The notes below the pieces were generated by a model. That model was not told the origin of the DNA and did no database searches. It saw only the letters and a list, made by a program, of their open reading frames with translations. The translations under genes were made by a program, and so were the position numbers. This document shows, piece by piece, positions 35,396-43,800 of a DNA stretch of 62,654 bases. Within the stretch, counting starts at the first letter, position 1. Each line of letters begins with the position of its first letter. This DNA comes from Oscillospiraceae bacterium (GTDB lineage Bacteria; Bacillota; Clostridia; Oscillospirales; Ruminococcaceae): contig WRHO01000007.1 of assembly GCA_009783205.1 (NCBI GenBank), forward strand, positions 1 to 62,654, given 5' to 3'.

Positions 35396-35920
35396 TTAAA
35401 TTTTCTTAATTGACGAAAGGTCAAGCGTCGCCGGAGTATCTCTTCCAAACATTGATACCGTTATTAATACCTTTGAGTTTACCTCATCGTATTCTTTTAT
35501 CACACCCTCATATCCTTCGAGCGGCCCCGATATAACGGTTACGATTTCACCCTCTTTAAAGGATTGTTCAATTTCTTTACCGACAACCCCTAAATTAGCA
35601 ACCTCATCTTCGGTCAGAGGAATCGGTTTTGAACCCGGGCCGACAAACCCCGTAACGCCGCGCGTATTTCTGCAAATGTACCACGACTCGTCGGTCATGA
35701 CCATTTTCACGTAAACGTAACAGGGATACAGCTTAACCTCAATCTGTTTAGTTTTTCCGTCGTTGACCTCTGTGGTTATCTCGGTCGGAACCTTCACTTC
35801 TTCGATTAAATGCTGTAATCCTCTGTTTTCAACCAAGGTAAGAATATTAGTCATAACCTTGTTTTCATAACCGGAATAGGTGTGCAGTATATACCATTTT
35901 GCTTCAGCAATATCCGCCAT
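35396..35920 (-). CDS. nusG: transcription termination/antitermination factor NusG
   Basis: This 174 aa protein has the NGN domain (AKWYILHTYSGYENKVMTN, then YVKMVMTDESWYICRNTRGVTGFVG in part) and the C-terminal KOW domain (EGEIVTVISGPLEGYEGVIKE). It binds RNA polymerase and couples it to Rho or the ribosome. GAAAGG lies about 15 nt upstream of the ATG. Standard position after secE. Confidence 0.97.
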   Translation of the reverse strand: MADIAEAKWYILHTYSGYENKVMTNILTLVENRGLQHLIEEVKVPTEITTEVNDGKTKQIEVKLYPCYVYVKMVMTDESWYICRNTRGVTGFVGPGSKPIPLTEDEVANLGVVGKEIEQSFKEGEIVTVISGPLEGYEGVIKEYDEVNSKVLITVSMFGRDTPATLDLSSIKKI

Positions 35921-35950
35921 ATGTGAAAATCCAACCTTTCGTTAGTAATT

Positions 35951-36292
35951 TTATACCGGATTGATAATTAATCTTAATAAAAAGTCTAAAAGCTTATCGA
36001 GTCCCCAAACCGCGATTCCCGCTACGGCAAGCATTGTTAAAACAACCGATGTGTTTTTCACAACCTGTTTAGAAGTGGGCCACGTTACCTTTTTAAACTC
36101 GGCGCGCGCGTCCTTAAACCATTTTAAAGGAGAGCGTTTTGATTTTTTATTTGCGTCCGGTTTTTTTGTGCTTTTTTCTGTCGGCTTTTTTTGTACCGCT
36201 TTTTTATCCTTGGATACCTTACCGTCGGATTCTTTTGCGGATTCTTTTATTTCGTCGACTTCAATATCGTTTTTTTCGTTTTCCTTAGACAA
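35951..36292 (-). CDS. secE: protein translocase subunit SecE
   Basis: This 113 aa protein has a long charged N-terminal tail of about 55 residues, then the SecE core LKWFKDARAEFKKVTWPTSKQVVKNT and a single membrane helix. It stabilises SecY in the Sec translocon. The start is TTG at 36292 (reading SKENEK after the initiator), 14 nt after the rpmG stop, with GGGGG and AAGGA in that gap. Position between rpmG and nusG is standard. Confidence 0.95.
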   Translation of the reverse strand: MSKENEKNDIEVDEIKESAKESDGKVSKDKKAVQKKPTEKSTKKPDANKKSKRSPLKWFKDARAEFKKVTWPTSKQVVKNTSVVLTMLAVAGIAVWGLDKLLDFLLRLIINPV

Positions 36293-36306
36293 ATCCTTCG
36301 CCCCCT

Positions 36307-36456
36307 TTACTTAGTTTCTTTGTGAAGAGTATGCTTCCGGCAGAATTTACAATGCTTCTGCATTTCGATTCTGTCGGGATTATTCTTCTTGTTCTTCTTT
36401 GTGTTGTAGTTGCGCTGTTTACATTCCTGACAAGCTAATGTGATTTTAATTCTCAT
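36307..36456 (-). CDS. rpmG: 50S ribosomal protein L33
   Basis: This 49 aa protein reads [20 protein letters not shown] and ends with KHTLHKETK. It has two CxxC pairs (CQEC and CKFC) as in zinc-binding L33. GGGAGGAG lies 9 nt before the ATG. It is the first main gene of the rpmG-secE-nusG-rplK-rplA operon. Confidence 0.96.
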   Translation of the reverse strand: MRIKITLACQECKQRNYNTKKNKKNNPDRIEMQKHCKFCRKHTLHKETK

Positions 36457-36482
36457 AATTTTCGGCTCCTCCCATTTTTCAT
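36453..36482 (-). CDS. possible 9-codon leader peptide before rpmG
   Basis: An ATG at 36482 with a strong GGGAGG 5 nt upstream opens MKNGRSRKL and stops with TGA overlapping the rpmG ATG (ATGA). It lies 40 nt downstream of a perfect promoter. This could give translational coupling to rpmG, or be chance: the frame contains the rpmG ribosome binding site. Confidence 0.35.
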   Translation of the reverse strand: MKNGRSRKL

Positions 36483-36524
36483 ATTGCCTCCCTCAAAAAA
36501 ATAAACCCCTGTTGAGGTGGTTGC

Positions 36525-36553
36525 ATTATATCATACAACTTCACGCTTGTCAA
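36525..36553 (-). promoter_or_regulatory. promoter of the rpmG-secE-nusG-rplKA operon
   Basis: On the minus strand TTGACA (36553-36548) and TATAAT (36530-36525) are spaced by 17 bp: a full consensus, as expected for a highly expressed ribosomal operon. Confidence 0.9.
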
Positions 36554-36609
36554 GGGTTTTTTTAATATTTTTTGAAATATTTTTTTATAAACAGGCTCTA
36601 AACGGGTTT

Positions 36610-37359
36610 TTATGCCTTAAAATCCATGTTCGTTTCATCATTGTCAACGGGAATATCGTCGGTATCGCCGCTCGAAATAATCGCCTTTAATTCATCATCT
36701 GATTTTCGTTTTTCGGCAATTTCGTCGAGTAATTGTAATAACTGCTCGATTGTACTTGCTTTAACCGTAGCGGAATCGCCTAAATCGGCATATATACTTT
36801 TAGGTAAGCCTTTGTTCAGAATTGCGTAATATGTGATATTTCCGTCCGAATCCAACGTGACACCGAGATTTTTTATTATTTCCTTTACCACGGGCTGTGC
36901 CTTTTCTTTAACCTCAGCTAAACCATTAACCGCTTCGCCAATCATTGATTCGTATTGTGCGCGAACATTTGCATCAGCCGCCATTTTTTCCAACAAAGAT
37001 GGGGTAATAACACAGTTAAACTCGCCCTTTCCCGTCGCAAGATACCGCTGTGCCTCTTTATCGCTCGAAAAATTCGCGACAATAAAATCGACATTGCCGT
37101 AATTCTTCTTCAATTCCTCCAAAAGTGCCTGTGCCGCTTCGCTCAATACCGCAGAATCTTTTTTAGAAGGCTCGTTTTTGTATATGTTCAACTCGTCGCG
37201 AAACCTCGAATTAAACTTATCGTTTTTGCTCATATCGGGAAGCTCGGGCTTTTTCGGCTCAAGGGGAGCTTTGTTTACCACATTCTTCACCTGATTAGGC
37301 ATTGGCGCGTTATGCTTAACGCCACCCGCATTATTATAGCTGTGTATATTGTTTAACAT
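36610..37359 (-). CDS. uncharacterised DUF6033-like protein
   Basis: This 249 aa soluble protein has a proline- and lysine-rich N-terminal part (KAPLEPKKPELPDMSK) and a middle with EAAQALLEELKKNYGNVDFIVANFSSDKEAQRYLATG in pieces. I associate this with the uncharacterised DUF6033-type proteins of Firmicutes, but only from memory of the motif. Helical and acidic C-terminus. No function can be given. A ribosome binding site is present about 9 nt before the ATG (GAAAGG-like). It stands alone between the ribosomal operon and yicC. Confidence 0.7.
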   Translation of the reverse strand: MLNNIHSYNNAGGVKHNAPMPNQVKNVVNKAPLEPKKPELPDMSKNDKFNSRFRDELNIYKNEPSKKDSAVLSEAAQALLEELKKNYGNVDFIVANFSSDKEAQRYLATGKGEFNCVITPSLLEKMAADANVRAQYESMIGEAVNGLAEVKEKAQPVVKEIIKNLGVTLDSDGNITYYAILNKGLPKSIYADLGDSATVKASTIEQLLQLLDEIAEKRKSDDELKAIISSGDTDDIPVDNDETNMDFKA

Positions 37360-37436
37360 GATATTTACCGCCTTTCGTGTTTTTATTACCGATGTTTATT
37401 TAGTTATCGGCAGTAAATGCGGTAAACTTTAGCAAT

Positions 37437-38327
37437 TTACTCAATATTTTGAATTTGTTCGCGAATTTTTTCGAGTTCGCTCTTTAATTCAACAACGAGG
37501 CGCGTTACTCCGATTTCCGGAACCTTTGAGCCTATAGTGTTGATTTCTCGGTTCATCTCTTGTACAATAAAGTCTAATTTTCTTCCGATAACGTCCTCAT
37601 TATTCAGTAAATCGCGCGCTTGTGCCGCGTGGCTCTTAAGCCTTACCGTTTCTTCATCAACCGCCGTTTTCTCTGCAAAAATCGCCGCTTCGAGCAAAAC
37701 GCGCTTTTCATCTACCTCCGACGATATAACCTCTTTCATTTTTTCGAGAAGTCTTTCGCGATGATTAGCGGTAATTTCCGGTGAAACGGCTTCTATATCG
37801 GATGCCGTTTTTTCAATCATGACGAGTCTTTCAAGAATATCGGCTTTCATTTTTGCCCCTTCGGTTTCGCGCATCTTTATAAACTTATCCAAAGCGGCTC
37901 CGGTTACCTCTTTTATGGCAGACCAAGCTTCTTCCTCGTCAATCTCGTGTTTTATAACGGTAAAAGCGTCCGGAATTCTGAAAACGTCGGCTATACTGAA
38001 GTTATCTATTAATGCCAAATCTATTCGCGGTTGGTCAATACGAAGTGCGTGAAGTGCTTTTAAGTAGCTTTCTACAACATCGCTGTTAAGAATTACGCGC
38101 GTTTCCTTTCCCGAGATATTGTGGATAATAAGACTTACGTCAACTTTTCCGCGACTTACTCTTTCGCCGATAAAATTTTTCAATCTTTCTTCGACATATC
38201 TGTATTGATATGGGGTTTTTGCGGAAAATTCGTGGAATCTGTGATTGACGGAGCGAATTTCAACGGTTATCTCCTTCCCGTTTAAAATGCGAAATTCTCT
38301 CCCGAACCCTGTCATGCTTCTGACCAT
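37437..38327 (-). CDS. yicC: YicC-family endoribonuclease
   Basis: This 296 aa protein starts with MVRSMTGFGRE, has EIRSVNHRFHEFSAKTPYQY, and ends with the family signature EMNREINTIGSKVPEIGVTRLVVELKSELEKIREQ in pieces. YicC proteins have been described as endoribonucleases affecting stationary-phase fitness. The start at 38327 fits the family and has AAAGGATGG 7 nt upstream; the longer frame to 38414 is rejected because it adds 29 residues not found in the family and overlaps the next gene. Confidence 0.93.
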   Translation of the reverse strand: MVRSMTGFGREFRILNGKEITVEIRSVNHRFHEFSAKTPYQYRYVEERLKNFIGERVSRGKVDVSLIIHNISGKETRVILNSDVVESYLKALHALRIDQPRIDLALIDNFSIADVFRIPDAFTVIKHEIDEEEAWSAIKEVTGAALDKFIKMRETEGAKMKADILERLVMIEKTASDIEAVSPEITANHRERLLEKMKEVISSEVDEKRVLLEAAIFAEKTAVDEETVRLKSHAAQARDLLNNEDVIGRKLDFIVQEMNREINTIGSKVPEIGVTRLVVELKSELEKIREQIQNIE

Positions 38328-38370
38328 ATTACACCATCCTTTATTATTATTGGGCATCAAATCAAGCTTT

Positions 38371-39219
38371 TCAAGCGATATACTGCTCCTTGAACTCATT
38401 AAATACCGAATCATCTTCGGCAGAATATCCTATATATTCCTCTAAGGTTATTCCCCAATTGTATATTCTTTCGGCGTGATACAAGCCTACAAATCTATAG
38501 TGCCACGGCTCGTATATTATACCGGTGATATCGCTTGTAGCTTCGGGGTAACGCATTATAAAGCCGAATTTATGCGCGTTGTCCCTTAACCAACGGAATT
38601 CCGCGGTTGCGTCAAATGTTTCCTCCGCAATATTAAAATCAATTGCGAGTCCGGCATTATGCTCGCTCGTGTAAGGGGCTGCTATTCGCGCAATCGTATA
38701 ATAAAACGCATCCTCTGCAGAACGTCCGAGATATCGCTCGTTGTTAAAAGAGTTTTCGAAGTTTTCCGCTTGTCTTTCGACGCTCCTGTATGCCGAAACG
38801 GGAGACAGAATCAACCCGTCGTTTCGCGCCGCCATAATCATCAATATTGCGTATTCGGCAACACGACCGTCCAAATCCGACTTACCTATGGTGCTTAATT
38901 GCGGTATATAACCGTAGGGCAGGGGATTATAAGCATTAATAAGCCATAATGCCCATGTATTGTCGATTCCGTTTTCGTCTTCTGTAAGTCTCGCCAATTC
39001 CTTTACGCGAATAACGGCGGGGACAAGGGGCGTGTGTAAAATATATAAAGTCGGTTCGCTCTCCTGTGCTTTTGGCGGAATTAAAGCGGTCACCAAAAGA
39101 ATTGTCGAAAGTGTTGCCAAAAGAACGCACACAACGTCTGTTTTACTTATTTTTGCTTCTGTTTTTATTTGCGGCTTCATATTTATCTTTATTTTCGTAT
39201 TTTTTATCGTTTTCATCAT
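38371..39219 (-). CDS. VanY-like D-alanyl-D-alanine carboxypeptidase (M15B)
   Basis: This 282 aa protein has one N-terminal membrane helix (about 27-47, DVVCVLLATLSTILLVTALI) and an extracytoplasmic M15B peptidase domain. SAYRSVERQAENFE, SEHNAGLAIDF (zinc His and Asp) and EPWHYRFVG (catalytic Glu and zinc His) are all present. It trims the terminal D-Ala of peptidoglycan stem peptides. AAAGGT lies 5 nt before the start; the 5' end overlaps the upstream gene by 77 nt. A degenerate relative lies at 47011. Confidence 0.9.
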   Translation of the reverse strand: MMKTIKNTKIKINMKPQIKTEAKISKTDVVCVLLATLSTILLVTALIPPKAQESEPTLYILHTPLVPAVIRVKELARLTEDENGIDNTWALWLINAYNPLPYGYIPQLSTIGKSDLDGRVAEYAILMIMAARNDGLILSPVSAYRSVERQAENFENSFNNERYLGRSAEDAFYYTIARIAAPYTSEHNAGLAIDFNIAEETFDATAEFRWLRDNAHKFGFIMRYPEATSDITGIIYEPWHYRFVGLYHAERIYNWGITLEEYIGYSAEDDSVFNEFKEQYIA

Positions 39220-40180
39220 TTATACCTTTAAATAACTTAACATTACAATTGTCGATAACCTTTACAATTTGTTCGGATATTTCCTTCTCGAGTCCGAGCG
39301 AGTTTAAAACACGTTCCGCCGAATTCATTCGAACGGGGGTTTTCCCCAAATCGCTTCTTATTCTCGAGCCGAGAAGTTGTCTTAATTCTATTTCGTCCTT
39401 GTTTAAAGCGGCGTCAATATTCTCAATCCTATGAGTTCCGTACATATATTTTTTCATCATCATTGTTAAATTCGAACAATCGGCTTCTGTTGAGAGCATT
39501 GATAAAAACAACGACGCTTTACATATGCCCTCAAGATAATTAGGGCTTACTATAATCCTGTGCAGTGACGAGAGCATTATTAAAACCTCTTCTAATGAAG
39601 CAAAATTGTTAGAATCGCCAAATCGCGCCGTGACCGAATCGCTTTCGGCTATAACGGCAGAAATTGCCGAGTTAAGAGCGGAGAGACGATTGTTTTTAGG
39701 GCAAATATCAATGGGTATTATAGTTTTCCGCCTGTAATTACCGATAACGGACGAAATTATATCCGAGTCAAAATTGCCGGTTATACGAATCATGCTGTAT
39801 GGCGATAGGTCAATGTTCGACGAAACAATCTGTAAAACCTCAAATATATCGGAGTCACCCGTATCTATTTCAAGAATTGCGGGAATCTCTATTTTAGGGA
39901 GTATATATGAGAATCGCAGAGGAATGACCGCATATGCAAAGCTTAACGCGTTTGCCACAACAAATTCCTCCGGGCGACCGATACGAAAGATATAATTTTC
40001 GGCACCCGACGGTTTGGGGAGCCTTACTATCGTGTCAAAATCAACCTCTATATAAGATGCCCCCGCCTCCGTAAGCGCGCAAACATACATAAATAACATT
40101 CTTTTTATATCGTTATCGTCACCAAAGGAATGATTAAATTTCATTTTGGTGAGGCTTTTGTCGATTAATACAGTTTTCAT
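39143..40180 (-). CDS. degenerate LeuA/NifV-like (DRE-TIM) protein, tentative
   Basis: This 345 aa protein shows a faint match to the 2-isopropylmalate/homocitrate synthase barrel. VLIDKSLTK stands where the family has a DTTLRDG motif, followed by LFMYVCALTEAGASYIEVDF, IPIDICPKNNRLSALNSAISAVI where an HxHND metal motif is expected, and AERVLNSLGLEKEISEQIV near the end. The catalytic Arg-Asp and metal His residues seem lost, so it may be a non-catalytic or repurposed homologue. The last 30 residues are very Lys/Asn-rich. It overlaps the carboxypeptidase gene downstream by 77 nt. The assignment is weak and could be wrong. Confidence 0.5.
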   Translation of the reverse strand: MKTVLIDKSLTKMKFNHSFGDDNDIKRMLFMYVCALTEAGASYIEVDFDTIVRLPKPSGAENYIFRIGRPEEFVVANALSFAYAVIPLRFSYILPKIEIPAILEIDTGDSDIFEVLQIVSSNIDLSPYSMIRITGNFDSDIISSVIGNYRRKTIIPIDICPKNNRLSALNSAISAVIAESDSVTARFGDSNNFASLEEVLIMLSSLHRIIVSPNYLEGICKASLFLSMLSTEADCSNLTMMMKKYMYGTHRIENIDAALNKDEIELRQLLGSRIRSDLGKTPVRMNSAERVLNSLGLEKEISEQIVKVIDNCNVKLFKGINDENDKKYENKDKYEAANKNRSKNK

Positions 40181-40245
40181 ATGCGTTATACTCCAATAAT
40201 TTTACATGAATCGAGACTCGAAACGGGTTTTTAGATATTCTCTAC

Positions 40246-40274
40246 AGTATAACATATATTTTTATTTTCCGCAA
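40246..40274 (-). promoter_or_regulatory. promoter of the LeuA-like gene
   Basis: On the minus strand TTGCGG (40274-40269) and TATACT (40251-40246) are spaced by 17 bp. Its -35 box is 3 bp from the -35 box of the divergent PHP gene promoter. Confidence 0.65.
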
Positions 40275-40277
40275 GGG

Positions 40278-40306
40278 TTGCAAAGAAAGAAAAATTATGT
40301 TATTAT
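40278..40306 (+). promoter_or_regulatory. promoter of the PHP phosphatase gene (leaderless)
   Basis: TTGCAA (40278-40283) and TATTAT (40301-40306) are spaced by 17 bp. The -10 box ends 9 nt before the ATG at 40316, so the mRNA has at most a few leader bases and no ribosome binding site. Confidence 0.65.
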
Positions 40307-40315
40307 AGTATTAAT

Positions 40316-41119
40316 ATGAAAATAAAATTTGATACTCATACACATACAACCATATCCGACGGCGGTAATACTCCCGAAGAAATGCTCAAAAAAGCCGCCG
40401 AAAAAGGCTTTGAATTTCTTACCGTTACCGACCATTTTGATATACATGAACGATTTCCCGAGAAGCTTTCCCGCTTTGACGGAGCGGGGCGGGAGGAGTC
40501 TTATAACGCACTCTCCGAGCTTAAAAAGCGCGATTATGGGGTGAAGTTTCTCAACGGAATTGAAATTGCACAAGCTCACCGACATAAAGAAATTGCCGAA
40601 AATTGGTTAAATTCGCATGATTATGATTTTGTTCTCGGTTCTTGTCATATAATACGCGGTCAGGTTGACTTTTATCACATTGATTACGGAAAAAATGACC
40701 CCGACCTTCTCCTAAAACAATATTTTGACGAACTGATTGAGCTTTGCAAATGGTGTTCATGCGACGGTGCGGATAGGAAATTTGATTCATTGGCGCATTT
40801 AACATATCCTCTTCGTTATATGAGCGGCTTTGGAAATATCGCCTTATATAAAGACAACATCGACGAATTGTTCGCTATTATGATTAAGGGTGAAATAGCG
40901 TTGGAAATAAACACCGCCGGAGATATATTATGTCCGGAACAGGTTCAAATAGAGCGATATCGCGAATTGGGCGGAAGGTTAGTCACAATCGGCTCCGACT
41001 CGCACAGCGTTGACACAATCGGACAAAGAATTGATGTCGGTATAAGGGCGGCAAAAACGGCGGGGTTCAACGAATGTGTATATTACGAAAACAGAAACCC
41101 GCATTTTATAAAAATCTAA
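40316..41119 (+). CDS. PHP-family phosphatase (HisK-type histidinol-phosphatase-like)
   Basis: This 267 aa protein starts with KIKFDTHTHTTISDGGNTPEE, has FLTVTDHFDIHERFPEK, FVLGSCHII and the C-terminal GSDSHSVD, which supply the metal-binding residues of the PHP fold. Histidinol-phosphate phosphatase is the best-known activity for this length and motif set, but no his genes are nearby, so the substrate may differ. The start has no ribosome binding site and lies right after the promoter. Confidence 0.85.
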   Translation: MKIKFDTHTHTTISDGGNTPEEMLKKAAEKGFEFLTVTDHFDIHERFPEKLSRFDGAGREESYNALSELKKRDYGVKFLNGIEIAQAHRHKEIAENWLNSHDYDFVLGSCHIIRGQVDFYHIDYGKNDPDLLLKQYFDELIELCKWCSCDGADRKFDSLAHLTYPLRYMSGFGNIALYKDNIDELFAIMIKGEIALEINTAGDILCPEQVQIERYRELGGRLVTIGSDSHSVDTIGQRIDVGIRAAKTAGFNECVYYENRNPHFIKI

Positions 41120-41174
41120 CATTTGAAGACTTTTAAGAAGCTGTGTTCATAAAAAGTTTACAACGGGAGGCGTT

Positions 41175-41654
41175 ATGCAAAATAAATTAATAAAGCTGCT
41201 CAGAAAAGATGCGCGGCTCACTAACGAAGAATTGGGGATTATGCTCGGTATATCGGCAAAGGAGATTGCCGATGAAATAGAACAACTCGAAAATAACGGT
41301 ATTATAAAAGGATATACCGCAATTTTAGACGAATCGAAATTAGAAGATACGGGCGTTACTGCGGTTATTGAGGTAAAGGTAATGCCGTCGGTGAAATACG
41401 GCTATAAAAGCGTTGCGAAAATTATCGCGCGGTTTCCCGAGGTTGAGTCTGTTCGTTTAATCGCGGGGGATTATGACTTTTCCGTTACGGTGAAATGTCC
41501 CGATTTAAACTCGGTCGGAATGTTTGTTGCAGATAAAATTTCGCCGATTGAGGGGATAGTAAGCATATCTACCCATTTTATAATGGGGCGATATAAGGAG
41601 CTGGGCAGGGAGTTCGACCTCGATAATGACATAAGAGGAGTGGTGTCACCCTAA
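41175..41654 (+). CDS. Lrp/AsnC-family regulator
   Basis: This 159 aa protein has an N-terminal winged helix-turn-helix (LIKLLRKDARLTNEELGIML and KEIADEIEQLENNGIIKGYTAI in pieces) and a C-terminal RAM ligand domain. It overlaps the next gene by one nt (TAATG). The same regulator-aminotransferase pair occurs in Bacillus as alaR-alaT, so control of the aminotransferase is likely. GGGAGGC precedes the ATG. Confidence 0.93.
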   Translation: MQNKLIKLLRKDARLTNEELGIMLGISAKEIADEIEQLENNGIIKGYTAILDESKLEDTGVTAVIEVKVMPSVKYGYKSVAKIIARFPEVESVRLIAGDYDFSVTVKCPDLNSVGMFVADKISPIEGIVSISTHFIMGRYKELGREFDLDNDIRGVVSP

Positions 41655-42817
41655 TGGATTACACAAGGATTCTTTCAAAAAAGTCACAAATAATGAAGCC
41701 GTCGGGAATACGCAAATTTTTCGATATTGCGGCGGGGGTTCCCGATATTATCTCGCTTTCGGTTGGTGAACCCGACTTTGACACCCCCTGGCTAATTCGC
41801 AGAGACGCTATACGCGTTCTTGAGGAGGGGAAAACCGCTTATACATCTAATGCGGGGCTTTTTCCTTTGCGAAAAGCCGTTTCCGATTATTTCAAACGTA
41901 CAATTCATAATGAATATAACCCCGAAAATGAAATTATTATAACCGTAGGCGGTTCGGAGGCGATTGATATTGCCGTTCGTGCACTCGTCAACCCCGACGA
42001 CGAGGTAATTGTTCCGCAACCCTGTTTCGTTTCATATGCGCCCATTGTCGAATTAACGGGGGGCGTTGCCGTAACCGCGGCAACCTATGCAGAAAACGAA
42101 TTCAAATTGACGCCGGAAATTTTAAAGCCGCTTATAACCCCCAAAACAAAGGCGATAATTTTAAGTTATCCGAGCAACCCCACCGGTGCGGTTATGAGAA
42201 AACACGAGCTTGAGGCTATTGCGGAGATTTTACGCGGTACAGATATAATAATCATTTCCGATGAAATCTATTCCGAATTAACATACGGCGAACCGCACGT
42301 TTCTATTGCGGAGCTTCCGGGAATGAAAGAGCGTACAATTGTGGTCAACGGCTTCTCAAAAGCATTTGCGATGACCGGGTGGAGATTGGGCTTTTGTGCC
42401 GCACCCGCGCCGATATCCGAGCAAATATTGAAAATACATCAATACGCCATTATGTGCAGCCCTACAATTAGTCAACACGCGGCGGTTGTCGCGCTCAACG
42501 ATTGCGTGAATGAGGTAGCCGAGATGGTGTCGGAATACGACATGAGGCGGCGATTGGTTGTCGAAAGCCTTAACAGAATCGGTTTAAGCTGTTTCACACC
42601 CGAGGGCGCATTCTATGTTTTTCCGTCTGTTAAAAAATCCGGCTTGTCTTCACAGGAGTTTTGTAAATGCCTGATTAACGAGAAGAAGGTTGCGGTTGTT
42701 CCCGGCGACGCTTTCGGAGAATGTGGCGACGGGTTTATCAGAATTTCATATGCCTATTCAATCAAACATCTGACTATCGCGATAAAGCGAATAGAAGAAT
42801 TTATTAATGAAATATAA
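41654..42817 (+). CDS. class I/II PLP-dependent aminotransferase
   Basis: This 387 aa enzyme shows ISLSVGEPDFDTPW, YPSNPTGAVMRKHELEAIAE, IIISDEIYSELTYG and the PLP lysine in VVNGFSKAFAMTGWRLGF. It resembles AlaT/PatA-type aminotransferases acting on alanine, aspartate or aromatic amino acids. Coupled by overlap to the Lrp-type regulator upstream, it likely handles alanine or a related amino acid under that control (inference). Confidence 0.93.
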   Translation: MDYTRILSKKSQIMKPSGIRKFFDIAAGVPDIISLSVGEPDFDTPWLIRRDAIRVLEEGKTAYTSNAGLFPLRKAVSDYFKRTIHNEYNPENEIIITVGGSEAIDIAVRALVNPDDEVIVPQPCFVSYAPIVELTGGVAVTAATYAENEFKLTPEILKPLITPKTKAIILSYPSNPTGAVMRKHELEAIAEILRGTDIIIISDEIYSELTYGEPHVSIAELPGMKERTIVVNGFSKAFAMTGWRLGFCAAPAPISEQILKIHQYAIMCSPTISQHAAVVALNDCVNEVAEMVSEYDMRRRLVVESLNRIGLSCFTPEGAFYVFPSVKKSGLSSQEFCKCLINEKKVAVVPGDAFGECGDGFIRISYAYSIKHLTIAIKRIEEFINEI

Positions 42818-42840
42818 TTAACGAGGGAGGTAATTATTAA

Positions 42841-43800
42841 ATGAAAGTTTTTATCACCGGAGGCGCAGGGAACATCGGGCAATACGTTACGCTCGCGGCG
42901 GCGAAAAAGGAACATGACGTTGTGGTTCTTTCGCGTACACCCGAAAAGTATTCGGGGTTAGCAAAAATGAACCCGCGTATAAAAATTGTTCAGGGGTTCA
43001 TAAATGAATATGATAAAATTGCCGAATATGTAGAGGATTGTGACGCGGTTATCCATATCGCGTTGGGGTGGGGTAATGAGCCGGTGACCATGTGTATGGA
43101 GGATACTGTACCGACCATAAATCTTATGGAGATTTCCGAGAAAGCCGGCGTTGAAAGGTTTATTTATACGAGTTCAACCGCCGTATTGGGGCATTATGAG
43201 TCCGATATGGAGGAGAGTCTCGCCGTATCGCCTACCGGCTTGTACGGTAGTACAAAAGCGGCAGCAGAGGCGTATATATTGGGGTTTAGGGAATACGGTG
43301 CAGAATCGGGGACAATCGGCGAAGAGGTAACAATGCTCCGTAATATTATCCGTCCCGGATATACATTTTCCAACCCGCCGTATGAGGGCGGCTCGTCACA
43401 GCTCGACCGTCGGTTCCGTGATATAACCGACGCAATTGTAAAAGGATACCCTATTCAGCTCGTCAAAAACGACGGGACGCAGTTTTTGTCCGCCGAGCAA
43501 ATTGCCGAGGTTTATATTGCGATACTCGAAAACGGCGATATGACCGGCGAGATATTCTTTGCCTTAGGGAATACTTATATCACATGGGAAAGAATTGCAC
43601 AAATCGCGCTCGAAGAGCATCCGAAATCAAATTCGACGATTGAGCTTTATGATAAAGGATACGGTGAAACCCCCATGATGTTCAGCGTTAAGAAAATGAA
43701 AGATGTACTGGGGCTTGAATTTTCCGGTGAAGACGCGGTTCGCGAGCATATTAAGTGGAATTTGGAACAGTCGTTGAAAAAGATGAACACAAGCTCTTAA
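42841..43800 (+). CDS. extended SDR NAD(P)-dependent epimerase/dehydratase-like
   Basis: This 319 aa protein starts with MKVFITGGAGNIGQYVTLAA (Rossmann glycine motif) and has GLYGSTKAAAEAYILGF with the Tyr-x3-Lys catalytic pair. Family members act on sugar nucleotides or other small substrates; the substrate is unknown. GGGAGG lies 10 nt before the ATG. It may be co-transcribed with the aminotransferase (23 nt gap) and overlaps the convergent ABC-F gene by 4 nt. Confidence 0.88.
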   Translation: MKVFITGGAGNIGQYVTLAAAKKEHDVVVLSRTPEKYSGLAKMNPRIKIVQGFINEYDKIAEYVEDCDAVIHIALGWGNEPVTMCMEDTVPTINLMEISEKAGVERFIYTSSTAVLGHYESDMEESLAVSPTGLYGSTKAAAEAYILGFREYGAESGTIGEEVTMLRNIIRPGYTFSNPPYEGGSSQLDRRFRDITDAIVKGYPIQLVKNDGTQFLSAEQIAEVYIAILENGDMTGEIFFALGNTYITWERIAQIALEEHPKSNSTIELYDKGYGETPMMFSVKKMKDVLGLEFSGEDAVREHIKWNLEQSLKKMNTSS

